Positions 7,007-14,253 of a DNA stretch of 14,253 bases are shown in pieces; position 1 is the first letter of the stretch; every line of letters starts with the position of its first letter. The notes under the pieces were generated by a model. The model did no database searches. It worked only from the letters and a program-made list of their open reading frames with translations, and was not told the origin of the DNA. The position numbers were made by a program, and so were the translations under genes. The stretch is taken from positions 1 through 14,253 of the forward strand of contig JAFVRI010000111.1 in assembly GCA_017504335.1 (NCBI GenBank). Direction: 5' to 3'. This stretch comes from Clostridia bacterium (GTDB lineage: Bacteria > Bacillota > Clostridia > Oscillospirales > CAG-272).

Positions 7007-7609
7007 TTATTCAGTCGTTTTAATTTTTGCCAGTTCCTTGGCGAAAAGCTCAATGGCTTTTCCTCGGTGGGAAACGGCATTTTTTTCAGCTCCGCTCAGC
7101 TCCGCAAAGGTCTTTCCGAGGGGCTCATAGTAAAAGATGGGATCGTAGCCGAATCCGCCGTCTCCACGGTATTCATCGATGATCGTCCCTTCGGTTTCTC
7201 CGCGGAAGAAGCAATACCTCTCTGTGTTTGCGGGATCCACCAAGGCGATGGTACAGACGAATTTTGCCGAGCGATCGCTCTCATCCTTCAGCTTGGAAAG
7301 CAGAAGCTCATTGTTGGCACGGTCATTCCCGTGCTCTCCCGCATAGCGGGCAGAATACACACCCGGTTCACCGCCGAGGGCGTTCACCGAAAGACCTGAA
7401 TCCTCGCCAATGCTCAAGTATCCGCTCTTGGCTGCCGCCATTGCTTTGATCAGCGCATTATCCTCAAAGGTCTCGCCGTTCTCTTCGATCTCGCCAAAGA
7501 TACCGACCTCGTCCAAGGAAAGGATCTCTACGCCGTCGATGTATTTCCGAAGGGTGGCCTGCCACTCCTCGATCTTGTGTTTGTTTCGGGATGCCAAAAC
7601 AATTTTCAT
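7007..7609 (-). CDS. rdgB: XTP/dITP diphosphatase (Ham1/RdgB family)
   Basis: RdgB hydrolyses XTP, ITP and dITP to monophosphates, keeping deaminated purines out of nucleic acids. The 200-residue product matches the family end to end: ASRNKHK near the N-terminus, ENGETFEDNALIKA, the GEDSGL active-site motif, GEPGVYSARYAG, GFGYDPIFYYEPLGKTFAEL and the C-terminal NAVSHRGKAI. AAGGGAG lies 7 bases before the ATG at 7609. It is preceded by a 224-base gap with hairpins. I found only a weak candidate promoter there (a TATGAT at 7632-7637 with no good -35), so it may be read through from ftsY. Confidence 0.95.
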   Translation of the reverse strand: MKIVLASRNKHKIEEWQATLRKYIDGVEILSLDEVGIFGEIEENGETFEDNALIKAMAAAKSGYLSIGEDSGLSVNALGGEPGVYSARYAGEHGNDRANNELLLSKLKDESDRSAKFVCTIALVDPANTERYCFFRGETEGTIIDEYRGDGGFGYDPIFYYEPLGKTFAELSGAEKNAVSHRGKAIELFAKELAKIKTTE

Positions 7610-7678
7610 GGTTCATCTCCCTTATATCTGCATCATATTCGGTTTTATCAGAAAAAAAACCACTTGTGTTTTTTCCTC

Positions 7679-7704
7679 TGTTTCATTGCCTCGGCAATGA
7701 AACA
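7679..7704. repeat. Perfect 12-bp inverted repeat downstream of ftsY
   Basis: TGTTTCATTGCC (7679-7690) and GGCAATGAAACA (7693-7704) form perfect arms around a 2-base centre. On the minus strand the hairpin is followed after a gap by an A-rich then T-rich stretch (T8 opposite 7652-7659), so it could contribute to termination after ftsY. The T-run is too far from the stem for a classic terminator. Confidence 0.65.
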
Positions 7705-7716
7705 TTCACCTTTTCG

Positions 7717-7811
7717 GGCGCTTAACACCCATGGGGATTTCGCCATCTGCGGATGGCGACCGAGGCTCTGCCTCCGGACTCCGCAAACGTTTGAAAAAGT
7801 TTGATCAAAAC
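7717..7811. repeat. Cluster of short palindromes behind ftsY
   Basis: Successive stems are visible: GGGCG/CACCC (7717-7731; a G-U pair makes it complete only in the minus-strand RNA), CCCATGGG (7728-7735), CGCCATC/GATGGCG (7741-7758), CCGAGGC/GCCTCCGG with one bulge (7760-7777), the palindrome CAAACGTTTG (7784-7793) and GTTTGATCAAAAC (7799-7811). There is no open frame of interest. Dense hairpins of this sort behind stop codons suggest an interspersed repeat family; copy number elsewhere in the genome cannot be seen here. Confidence 0.55.
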
Positions 7812-7833
7812 CCTTCCAAACCTGCGCGCCCCC

Positions 7834-8739
7834 TTAGTCAAACAAAGCCTTGACGAATTCCTCGTTGTTGAATTCCTGCATATCGTCAATCTTCTCGCCG
7901 ACACCCACAAACTTGACGGGGATATCCAACTCCTTCTTGATGGAGATCACGATACCGCCCTTAGCCGTTCCGTCCAGTTTATTGAGGACGAGACCCGTAA
8001 TATCGGCGGCATTGCGAAATTCCTTCGCCTGCAGGATCGCATTCTGACCAGTGGTCGCGTCCAGAACCAGCAGATTCTCTCTGGCGGCATCGGGCAGCTC
8101 TCTTTCGATGACACGGTTGATCTTCGCCAGTTCGTTCATCAGATTCTTTTTGTTGTGCAGTCGTCCCGCCGTGTCGATGATCAGTACGTCCGCCTGCCGT
8201 CTCTTGGCATAGCTGATGGCATCGAATACCACCGCCGCGGGATCGCTTCCCTCGTTCTGCCGAACCAGCTCGGCGCCCGAGCGCTCACACCACACCGCCA
8301 ACTGGTCAATGGCTGCCGCGCGGAACGTATCCGCCGCCGCAACAACCACCTTTTTGCCCTTGGCGATCAGACGGTTGGAGATCTTGCCAATGGAGGTGGT
8401 CTTACCCGCTCCGTTCACACCAATCACCAAAACGACCGAAGGAGTGGTGGAGAGGTTCAGCTCCTCTCCCTCTCCGATCATATTTTCCAGGATCCGACGC
8501 AGGGCATCGATCACCTGATCCTTTTCCTTCAGGCGACCCTCCTTGACGTCGTCACGAAGCTGCTCCATGATCTCCTCGGTGGCGTTCACGCCCACGTCGG
8601 ACATAATGAGAAGCTCTTCCAACTCATCCAAAAGATCCTCGTCCACCTTGACAAATGCCTTCAGCACCTCGTCGATCTGTCCGAAGATCGCATTCTTAGT
8701 CTTGGAAAGACCCGATTTCAGCTTATCCAAAAATGACAT
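7834..8739 (-). CDS. ftsY: Signal recognition particle receptor FtsY
   Basis: FtsY is the SRP GTPase receptor that docks ribosome-SRP complexes at the membrane. From the ATG at 8739 the product has 301 residues: a short N domain without the long acidic A domain of enterobacteria, then the NG core with GVNGAGKTT (107-115), DTFRAAA (137-143), DTAGR (189-193), the NKLDGTAKGG guanine-specificity region (253-262) and the closing GVGE. I chose 8739 over 8748 because AAGGAG abuts the upstream ATG directly but lies 9 bases from the ATG at 8739. The start lies inside the 3' end of smc (17-base overlap), implying coupled translation. Confidence 0.95.
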   Translation of the reverse strand: MSFLDKLKSGLSKTKNAIFGQIDEVLKAFVKVDEDLLDELEELLIMSDVGVNATEEIMEQLRDDVKEGRLKEKDQVIDALRRILENMIGEGEELNLSTTPSVVLVIGVNGAGKTTSIGKISNRLIAKGKKVVVAAADTFRAAAIDQLAVWCERSGAELVRQNEGSDPAAVVFDAISYAKRRQADVLIIDTAGRLHNKKNLMNELAKINRVIERELPDAARENLLVLDATTGQNAILQAKEFRNAADITGLVLNKLDGTAKGGIVISIKKELDIPVKFVGVGEKIDDMQEFNNEEFVKALFD

Positions 8740-11700
8740 CCCAGTCATCTCCTTTTTTCTTAGAAATATCGTTTACATCCAGCTCAAGCACCTTGGAAAT
8801 TCCACGCTCGGGCATGGTCACGCCGTACAGGCGGTTTGCCGCCTCCATGGTACCTCTGCGGTGCGTGATCAGAATGAACTGCGTTCCGCTTGCGTACCGC
8901 TTGATGTACTCCGAGAATCGGGCTACGTTCACCTCATCCAGTGCCGCCTCGATCTCGTCGAGAATACAGAAAGGCGTGGGGTTCACCTGCAGGATCGCAA
9001 AGAAGAGTGCGATGGCGATGAATGCCTGCTCTCCACCCGAAAGCTGCACCAGATTCTTAATGATCTTACCGGGAGGTGCCGCCTTGATCTCAATGCCGCT
9101 CTCCAACACGTTCTCGGGATCGGACAGGGTGATCTCGGCAGTACCGCCGCCGAACAGCTCTCCGAATACCCGATTGAAATTCTCGTTGATCTGATTGAAG
9201 GAGGAAATGAAGGCGGTCTCCATCTCGCCCTCCAGCTGACGGATAATGCCCGTCAGGTCATCACGGGCAGCCTCCAGATCCTTGATCTGTCCCGCCATAT
9301 AGTCATATCTTGCCTTGACTTCCTTGTATTTATTCACCGCATCCAGATCCACGTTTCCGAGCACACGGAGCTTGTTGCGACATTCGGTCTGCTTTGCCGC
9401 CGCCTCGGCACGGGTAGACGGATCTAAGGCGGGATAGCCCAACGCCATAGCATCCGATCGGGTCAGCTCATGCTCATCCCACAGACGGGACGAAAGCTTA
9501 TCCTGCTCGGCACGAAGATTGGCAAGGCGGTTTTCATAACGGGTATATTCCTTGAAGATCAGCTCCTTCTGCTGAAGCTTTTCCTTCATCTTGGAGTTCA
9601 CGTCTGCCAGCTTCTTCTGGAATTCGGCATTGCCCTCCTCGACCTTGGAGCGCTTCTCGTTCAGTTCATCCAGCATTTCGCATCCGATGCGGTAGCTTTC
9701 CCGATTTTCCTCCATCGCTCTTCGGTACTCTTCGATCTTTTGGTTCAGCTCTCCGATCCGTCGCTCCTGCTCGTCCCTTGCGGCAAGGAAAGCGTCCATG
9801 CGCTCATCGGATTCCTCGGAAAGCCGTTCCTCGGTTTCAATATCCTTGCGAAGCTCATTGACGGCAATGATCACCGCGGTCACCCTTGCCTCCGCTTCTG
9901 CCTTGCGGTCCAGCGCCTCATTTCTCCGCACGTCCATATCGGCACGTGCCGCGCCGATTTCCGCGATCTGAGTAGACAACTGCGTCTGTCTTGCCAACAG
10001 AGTCTTATGATCCTCCTCGTATTGCTCGCGGGCGCGAAGCAGGTCGCCGTAATCGGCTCGGAGCTTTTCGATAAGCGCCTCGTTGGCATCCAGCTTGGCT
10101 CCCAGCTGCTCCAGCTTTACGTGCTCGGAGTCTCTCATGACCTTAATGAGGCTGAGCTTTTGCTCTGCGCTATCCTTGTCATCCTCCCTGTCGGAGATCT
10201 CCTCACCCAGAGCCTTCAGCTCGGAAGCGGATTTGGCGATCTTCTTTTCCATCTCTGCCACATCGGCTTCCAGACGCTTGATCTCTCCCGCTCTTCCGAG
10301 GATATTTCCGTTCTGACGAACCGAACCGCCCGTAAAGGAACCGCCTACGTTGATCTGCTGACCGTCCAGCGTAACGGCACGCACACGGTAGCCGAGGCTC
10401 TTCGCCATGGACGTAGCATGATCCACGGTATCAAACACCAAGGTTCTGCCCAGAAGTCCCGAAAGGATCTGGGAAAATTTCTTATCCGAGCCAACCAACT
10501 CGTCGGCAACGGCAATATATCCCTCATAGCCCATTGCCTCCTTCATTTCGGGGGTCATGGTCTGTCCGTGCATGGAGGTCAAGGGGAAGAAGGTCGCTCT
10601 GCCCGCCTCTGCCTTTTTCAGAGCGAACATGGCAGCCTTTGCCACGCTCTCATCCTCCACCACAATGTGCTGAAGGTTGGGACCAAGGGCGGTCTCAATG
10701 GCGGTAATATAGCGATCCTCTACGTTGATAACCGTGGAAAGAGGTCCGTAGATTCTTCCGCAGGGGGCACCGAAGCGATCGGTAATCGCCCGCTCGGCAT
10801 ATTTTTTCATCACAAAACGAACCGCGCCCGAATAGCCCTCAAACTGCTGCTCCATGGTTTTGAAGGTATCAATTCTCTGTTGTGCGGAATCTCGGCGCAG
10901 ACGCAACGCAGTCAGGGTCTCGTTATCATCGTGACGGCGGCGGTACAGCTCTGCCAGCTCGTCGCCCAATACTCGGATCTCCTGCTCGGTCTCGGCACTT
11001 GCCCGCTCGTAATCCTCCACGGTGGAACGAACCGACGCACACTGTGCCTTCATATCCTCGGAACGATGCTCATAGCCCTCGATCTCACGGAGAACTGCGT
11101 TGTTTTTATCGGAATCGGTATCGCGGGTATTTTCGATCATGGTGATTCTTGCGCCCACGCTTGCCAGCTCGGACTCCAACGCGCGGATATCCGACAGGGC
11201 ATGATCCAAATCGAAGTCCAGTCGGCGAGCCTCCTCGTCGGCTTCTCTCTGATGGGTCTGTGCCTCTTCCCGCTCGTTCTCCCTTTCCTCCAGGGACTGC
11301 TTCAGAAGAGCGACTCGCTCGGCGCGCTCCTTGGCGGCATGCTCCTCGGACAGAACCGATTTGTTTGCCGACTCTTTCGCTCCCTCTGCGGCGGCGATCA
11401 TCTCGCTTGTATGTTGAATGTTGGTCTCGGTAATTCTGAATTCGCTATCCAGCGTATGGTTGATCTCGGTCTGCATCCGGATCTCACGGAGCAGGCTTTC
11501 CGATTCGGTCTGATTGGACTTGGAGATCTCAAACAGTTTTTCGTTCTGCACCTCCAGCGCGCGAACCGAATCGTCCGCGGTACGCAGGTCAAATTCCGAA
11601 TTGCGGAAGCTTTCCTCACATTTATTCAGATCAGAACGAAGCTTTTCGGTATCATAGAGCCAAAGCTGGATATCCACCCGCTTTTTGGTCTCCAACAGTT

Positions 11701-12355
11701 CCAACGCCTTTTTCGCCTTTTCCGACTCCTTTGCAAGAGGCTCTACCTGAGCGGAGACCTCCAAAAAGACGTCGTTGATACGGGTCATATTATCCTCGGT
11801 GGCTGCCAGACGTCGCTCGGTCTCGCTCTTCTTATGGCGATACTTGGCGATACCCGAAGCATCCTCAAAGATGCTTCTTCTCTCATCGCTCTTACGGGAA
11901 ATGATCTCGGCGATCTTACCCTGACCGATGATGGAATATCCGTCACGTCCCACACCCGTATTCATAAACATCTCATAGATGTCACGCAGGCGAACCGCAC
12001 GGCGATTGATATAATATTCACTTTCTCCCGAACGGTAATAGCGACGGGTGACCGTCACCTCGTCATAGGGACAATCCAACCGTCCAAGCATTCCGGAATT
12101 GTCAAAGGTAACCGACACCTCCGCATAGCCCATGGGACGGCGGCTGTCCGCTCCTCCGAAAATAATATCCTCCATTTTGGTGCCGCGGATGCTCTTAGAG
12201 GACACCTCGCCCAATACCCAACGCATGGCGTCGGAAATGTTGGATTTTCCGCTTCCGTTCGGTCCGACGATAACGGTAGCTCCCCCCTCAAAGGTCAGCT
12301 TGGTCTTATCGGGAAAGGACTTAAAGCCTTGAAGCTCCAGTGATTTCAGATACAC
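8723..12355 (-). CDS. smc: Chromosome partition protein Smc
   Basis: Smc is the ATPase of the bacterial condensin that compacts and separates chromosomes with ScpA and ScpB. The 1210-residue product is full length: Walker A GPNGSGKSN (31-39), a Q-loop region (GQGKIAEIISRKSDERR), a long first coiled coil, a hinge (about 510-690) with GRIYGPLSTVI and the glycine-rich GGSFTGGS, a second coiled coil, the signature LSGGEQ (1105-1110), Walker B FCILDE (1129-1134) and a D-loop AALDE. The start is a GTG with AAAGGAG 7 bases before it. A consensus promoter lies upstream, and ftsY overlaps its end. scpA and scpB are not in the window. Confidence 0.97.
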   Translation of the reverse strand: MYLKSLELQGFKSFPDKTKLTFEGGATVIVGPNGSGKSNISDAMRWVLGEVSSKSIRGTKMEDIIFGGADSRRPMGYAEVSVTFDNSGMLGRLDCPYDEVTVTRRYYRSGESEYYINRRAVRLRDIYEMFMNTGVGRDGYSIIGQGKIAEIISRKSDERRSIFEDASGIAKYRHKKSETERRLAATEDNMTRINDVFLEVSAQVEPLAKESEKAKKALELLETKKRVDIQLWLYDTEKLRSDLNKCEESFRNSEFDLRTADDSVRALEVQNEKLFEISKSNQTESESLLREIRMQTEINHTLDSEFRITETNIQHTSEMIAAAEGAKESANKSVLSEEHAAKERAERVALLKQSLEERENEREEAQTHQREADEEARRLDFDLDHALSDIRALESELASVGARITMIENTRDTDSDKNNAVLREIEGYEHRSEDMKAQCASVRSTVEDYERASAETEQEIRVLGDELAELYRRRHDDNETLTALRLRRDSAQQRIDTFKTMEQQFEGYSGAVRFVMKKYAERAITDRFGAPCGRIYGPLSTVINVEDRYITAIETALGPNLQHIVVEDESVAKAAMFALKKAEAGRATFFPLTSMHGQTMTPEMKEAMGYEGYIAVADELVGSDKKFSQILSGLLGRTLVFDTVDHATSMAKSLGYRVRAVTLDGQQINVGGSFTGGSVRQNGNILGRAGEIKRLEADVAEMEKKIAKSASELKALGEEISDREDDKDSAEQKLSLIKVMRDSEHVKLEQLGAKLDANEALIEKLRADYGDLLRAREQYEEDHKTLLARQTQLSTQIAEIGAARADMDVRRNEALDRKAEAEARVTAVIIAVNELRKDIETEERLSEESDERMDAFLAARDEQERRIGELNQKIEEYRRAMEENRESYRIGCEMLDELNEKRSKVEEGNAEFQKKLADVNSKMKEKLQQKELIFKEYTRYENRLANLRAEQDKLSSRLWDEHELTRSDAMALGYPALDPSTRAEAAAKQTECRNKLRVLGNVDLDAVNKYKEVKARYDYMAGQIKDLEAARDDLTGIIRQLEGEMETAFISSFNQINENFNRVFGELFGGGTAEITLSDPENVLESGIEIKAAPPGKIIKNLVQLSGGEQAFIAIALFFAILQVNPTPFCILDEIEAALDEVNVARFSEYIKRYASGTQFILITHRRGTMEAANRLYGVTMPERGISKVLELDVNDISKKKGDDWDVIFG

Positions 12356-12415
12356 GGTGTTTCTCCTTTCGGAAATAACTTTCTACAAAAAATAATTATA
12401 ATACTCTAATATACA

Positions 12416-12444
12416 ATTATACCGCAAACCCTTGCTTTTTTCAA
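12416..12444 (-). promoter_or_regulatory. Sigma-A promoter for smc-ftsY
   Basis: On the minus strand the -35 box is TTGAAA (12439-12444), the spacer is 17 bases and the -10 box is a consensus TATAAT (12416-12421). Transcription should start near 12409, leaving a leader of roughly 54 bases before the GTG of smc. The promoter starts just after the terminator of the symporter gene. Confidence 0.85.
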
Positions 12445-12454
12445 GGTGTTTTGC

Positions 12455-12497
12455 AAAAAAAACCGCGATTCTGCGCAAAAATCACGCAAAATCGCGG
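12455..12497 (-). terminator. Rho-independent terminator of the symporter gene
   Basis: CCGCGATT (12463-12470) pairs with AATCGCGG (12490-12497), with an inner TGCG/CGCA stem. On the minus strand the stem is followed directly by eight T residues (opposite 12455-12462). It lies 15 bases past the symporter stop and separates that gene from smc. Confidence 0.9.
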
Positions 12498-12512
12498 CAA
12501 ATTTCAAGAAGC

Positions 12513-13937
12513 TTATTTCCAGTAGTCGGTATCGTAGGGCAGGTCGATGCTTTGTGCGTAAAATACGGGATCCTTTCCCTCTTTTCTCTGCTTCTCGTAA
12601 TCCTTCAGCGCGCGGAACGCATAGCGTCCGAGGAACAGGATCACGGGAATATTGATCAGCGCCATGCCCGCCATGGTCACATCGGCGATTCCCCAAAGCA
12701 AGCTGGAGGAAAGAACCGCACCCAGCACGATCACCAGACAGGAAATCACATAGCTTGTATAGCGCACACTCTTAGAAGGGGTTCCCTTACAGATATGTGC
12801 CAGGCACTGCTCCACGTAATACAGATTTCCAAGCAGGGTGGTAAAGGCAAACAGGATCATTGCCACCGTTAAAAAGATCGGTCCGAAGTCGCCAAGGGTT
12901 GCGCTGAGGGATGCTTGCACGTATGCCGTCTCGTCCGCTACCGAAGCGGGATCCACACCCGAGCACATGCACATGAATGCCGTAGCGGAGCATACAAGGA
13001 GGGTATCGAGGAATACCGAAAGCACCTGCACAAGTCCCTGCTTAACGGGATGCGCCACCTCCGCGGATGCGGACGCATTGGGGGCAGAGCCCACGCCCGC
13101 CTCATTGGAGAACACGCCACGCTTGATTCCGTACATGATACAGGAGCCGCTGAAGCCGCCGAAGATCGCCTTGAAATCGAAGGCATTGGAAAAGATCTTT
13201 CCGAACACCGAGGGAAGCGCGCCGATATTCAGGATCACGATCACGAGAGCAACCAAAATATAGATCGCGCCCATCACGGGAACCATGACACCTGTCACCT
13301 GCGCGATTCTCCTACCGCCGCCGAACAGGCAATATCCCACAAGGATCGCCACCACAAGACCGATCAGAAGTGCCGCCCAAGGGAACTCCCCTACCGTCAG
13401 CTTATTGTAAAAGCTGTAGGACGAAAAGGTCTTTTGCAGGTTATAGGATGCCAGCATATTGAAGCCAAAACCATAGGTCAGGATCAGAATGACCGAAAAG
13501 GCGATCGCCAAAGGACGGCAATGCAGAGTCGCCTCGATGTAGTACGCGGGTCCGCCGTAGCAGCCGTTCTTACCGCGCTTCTTAAAGATCTGTGCCAGGG
13601 TGCTTTCCACAAAAGCACTGGCAGCGCCGATGATCGCCATAACCCACATCCAGAACACAGCGCCAAAGCCACCGACAAATAGCGCCAAGGATACACCGAT
13701 GATATTACCCGTACCCACACGGGATGCGGTCGAAACCATCAATGCCTGGAAGGAGGACATTCCCTTTCCGTTCATGGGCTTTTCCTTGATCGAGCGGAAC
13801 TGCTCCCCGATCAACCGGATCTGAACGCCCTTCAGACGAAGGGTGAACCAAACGCCCGCGATCGCCAACAGGATCACCAAAGCATAACTGAGCCAGGTAT
13901 TGGCAAAGCCGACCCCTTTTTCAAACAAATCAAGCAT
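12513..13937 (-). CDS. AGCS-family sodium/alanine-glycine symporter
   Basis: Alanine-or-glycine:cation symporters import small amino acids with Na+ across the cytoplasmic membrane. The product has 474 residues, a normal length, with about ten or eleven hydrophobic segments. The family signature is seen as SSFQALMVSTASRVGTGNIIG (split here at residues about 61-81), followed by GGFGAVFWMW, and later SNEAGVGSAPNASASAEVAHP, which is highly typical of AlsT/AgcS/DagA proteins. The ATG at 13937 has AGGAG 8 bases upstream. It has its own promoter and terminator and is therefore a single-gene unit. Alanine versus glycine preference, or another substrate, cannot be read from the sequence. Confidence 0.94.
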   Translation of the reverse strand: MLDLFEKGVGFANTWLSYALVILLAIAGVWFTLRLKGVQIRLIGEQFRSIKEKPMNGKGMSSFQALMVSTASRVGTGNIIGVSLALFVGGFGAVFWMWVMAIIGAASAFVESTLAQIFKKRGKNGCYGGPAYYIEATLHCRPLAIAFSVILILTYGFGFNMLASYNLQKTFSSYSFYNKLTVGEFPWAALLIGLVVAILVGYCLFGGGRRIAQVTGVMVPVMGAIYILVALVIVILNIGALPSVFGKIFSNAFDFKAIFGGFSGSCIMYGIKRGVFSNEAGVGSAPNASASAEVAHPVKQGLVQVLSVFLDTLLVCSATAFMCMCSGVDPASVADETAYVQASLSATLGDFGPIFLTVAMILFAFTTLLGNLYYVEQCLAHICKGTPSKSVRYTSYVISCLVIVLGAVLSSSLLWGIADVTMAGMALINIPVILFLGRYAFRALKDYEKQRKEGKDPVFYAQSIDLPYDTDYWK

Positions 13938-13978
13938 ACAAAGTCTCCTATTTTCATGTGTTTTTCGCTACCATTTTC

Positions 13979-14007
13979 ATTATATCACAAATCCTATCGG
14001 TTTTCAA
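13979..14007 (-). promoter_or_regulatory. Sigma-A promoter for the symporter gene
   Basis: On the minus strand the -35 box is TTGAAA (14002-14007), the spacer is 17 bases and the -10 box is TATAAT (13979-13984), preceded by TGA, which makes an extended -10 element. Both boxes and the spacer match those of the smc promoter. Confidence 0.88.
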
Positions 14008-14061
14008 GGGAAAACATAAAAACACAAGTGAATTTCGACAATGCATTCGCTGACCTTTCTC

Positions 14062-14110
14062 GCCTGCAGGCTCGGTCACTTCGCGGCTCTGACATGCCAC
14101 CGGCATGTCA
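14062..14110. repeat. Palindromes between the symporter promoter and tRNA-His
   Basis: GCCTGCAGGC (14062-14071) is a perfect palindrome, and TGACATGCC (14090-14098) pairs perfectly with GGCATGTCA (14102-14110) around a 3-base loop. Neither has a T-tract beside it. The second is followed by CATTCACTT, close to the CATTCACCTT that follows the 7679-7704 hairpin. Confidence 0.55.
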
Positions 14111-14127
14111 TTCACTTCCGCTCCGCC

Positions 14128-14144
14128 TTCGAATCCCATCACTC
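14128..14144 (+). repeat. Inverted 17-bp copy of the tRNA-His 3' end
   Basis: TTCGAATCCCATCACTC on the plus strand is identical to the T-loop, T-stem and acceptor 3' strand of tRNA-His on the minus strand (plus coordinates 14201-14217). The remaining parts of a tRNA are absent to its left, so this is not a second tRNA gene. Confidence 0.8.
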
Positions 14145-14149
14145 TTCAA

Positions 14150-14186
14150 TTTTAAAAAGAAAAAGGTCAGCGTTGCTGACCTTTTT
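14150..14186 (-). terminator. Terminator of tRNA-His
   Basis: AAAAAGGTCAGC (14160-14171) pairs with GCTGACCTTTTT (14175-14186) around a 3-base loop. On the minus strand the GC part is followed by TTTTTCTTTTT. The stem is symmetrical enough to act in both directions. It lies 8 bases past the encoded CCA of tRNA-His. Confidence 0.88.
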
Positions 14187-14194
14187 CCTTTTTC

Positions 14195-14253
14195 TGGGGT
14201 GAGTGATGGGATTCGAACCCACGGCCTCCAGGGCCACAACCTGGCGCTATAAC
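14195..14253 (-). tRNA. tRNA-His (anticodon GTG), 5' part outside window
   Basis: Reading the minus strand from the window edge: the end of the D-arm, an anticodon stem CCAGG/CCTGG around the loop TTGTGGC with anticodon GTG (14235-14237), a five-base variable loop, the T-arm GTGGG-TTCGAAT-CCCAT, and the acceptor strand CACTCAC with discriminator C and encoded CCA ending at 14195. The C discriminator is the histidine identity base, which normally pairs with the extra G at -1. The 5' acceptor strand and most of the D-arm are beyond base 14253. Confidence 0.93.

Noticed and set aside
6988..7080. Upstream extension of yhbY to 7080
   Set aside because: It would overlap rdgB by 74 bases, adds 31 unconserved residues and is not needed, since the ATG at 6987 gives the normal family start.
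7632..7660. Promoter for rdgB with TATGAT at 7632-7637
   Set aside because: No acceptable -35 box lies 16-18 bases upstream, only a T-run, so I do not list it as a feature.
9470..12343. Very long open frame (957 codons) on the plus strand opposite smc
   Set aside because: It mirrors the codon pattern of smc, has no ribosome binding site or recognisable domain, and smc is unmistakable on the other strand.
14128..14144. Integration attachment site or second tRNA gene
   Set aside because: An att duplication is normally in direct orientation to the tRNA, and no integrase or mobile gene is in the window; the rest of a tRNA fold is missing.

Overview
The window is a mostly housekeeping stretch of a low-to-mid GC Firmicute, most likely a gut-type Clostridia of the Oscillospirales kind. 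This rests on gene content and order (smc-ftsY, then rdgB-yhbY-nadD-yqeK-LCP-rsfS-leuS), AGGAG-type ribosome binding sites, consensus sigma-A promoters and palindrome-rich intergenic repeats. The taxon is an inference; no rRNA is present. Nearly everything is on the minus strand.

Layout from left to right. Positions 1-967 (+) hold the 3' part of an FkbM-family methyltransferase gene whose start lies outside the window. Positions 968-1430 hold no gene. This gap separates two convergent genes and contains a 39-40 bp inverted repeat, one copy directly behind each stop codon, plus three terminator hairpins. Reading the minus strand from the right end: tRNA-His (cut by the window end) with its terminator; a palindrome-rich spacer; an AGCS-family sodium/amino-acid symporter with its own promoter and terminator; a consensus promoter driving smc and ftsY; a 224 bp spacer packed with hairpins; then rdgB, yhbY, nadD, yqeK and an LCP (LytR-CpsA-Psr) gene; then a second strong promoter driving rsfS and leuS, which end at tandem terminators.

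The cluster combines chromosome condensation (Smc), membrane protein targeting (FtsY), nucleotide-pool cleaning (RdgB), ribosome maturation and silencing (YhbY, RsfS), NAD synthesis (NadD), Ap4A breakdown (YqeK), cell-wall polymer attachment (LCP) and leucine charging (LeuS). Several junctions overlap by 4 to 17 bases, which suggests translational coupling. The rsfS promoter shows that the last two genes can also be expressed separately.

I see no unrecognised protein system. The less ordinary content is in the non-coding DNA: paired repeats that start at the stop codons of two unrelated genes, a long hairpin that overlaps the LCP ribosome binding site, two clusters of palindromes, and an inverted 17 bp copy of the tRNA-His 3' end arranged almost symmetrically around the tRNA terminator.
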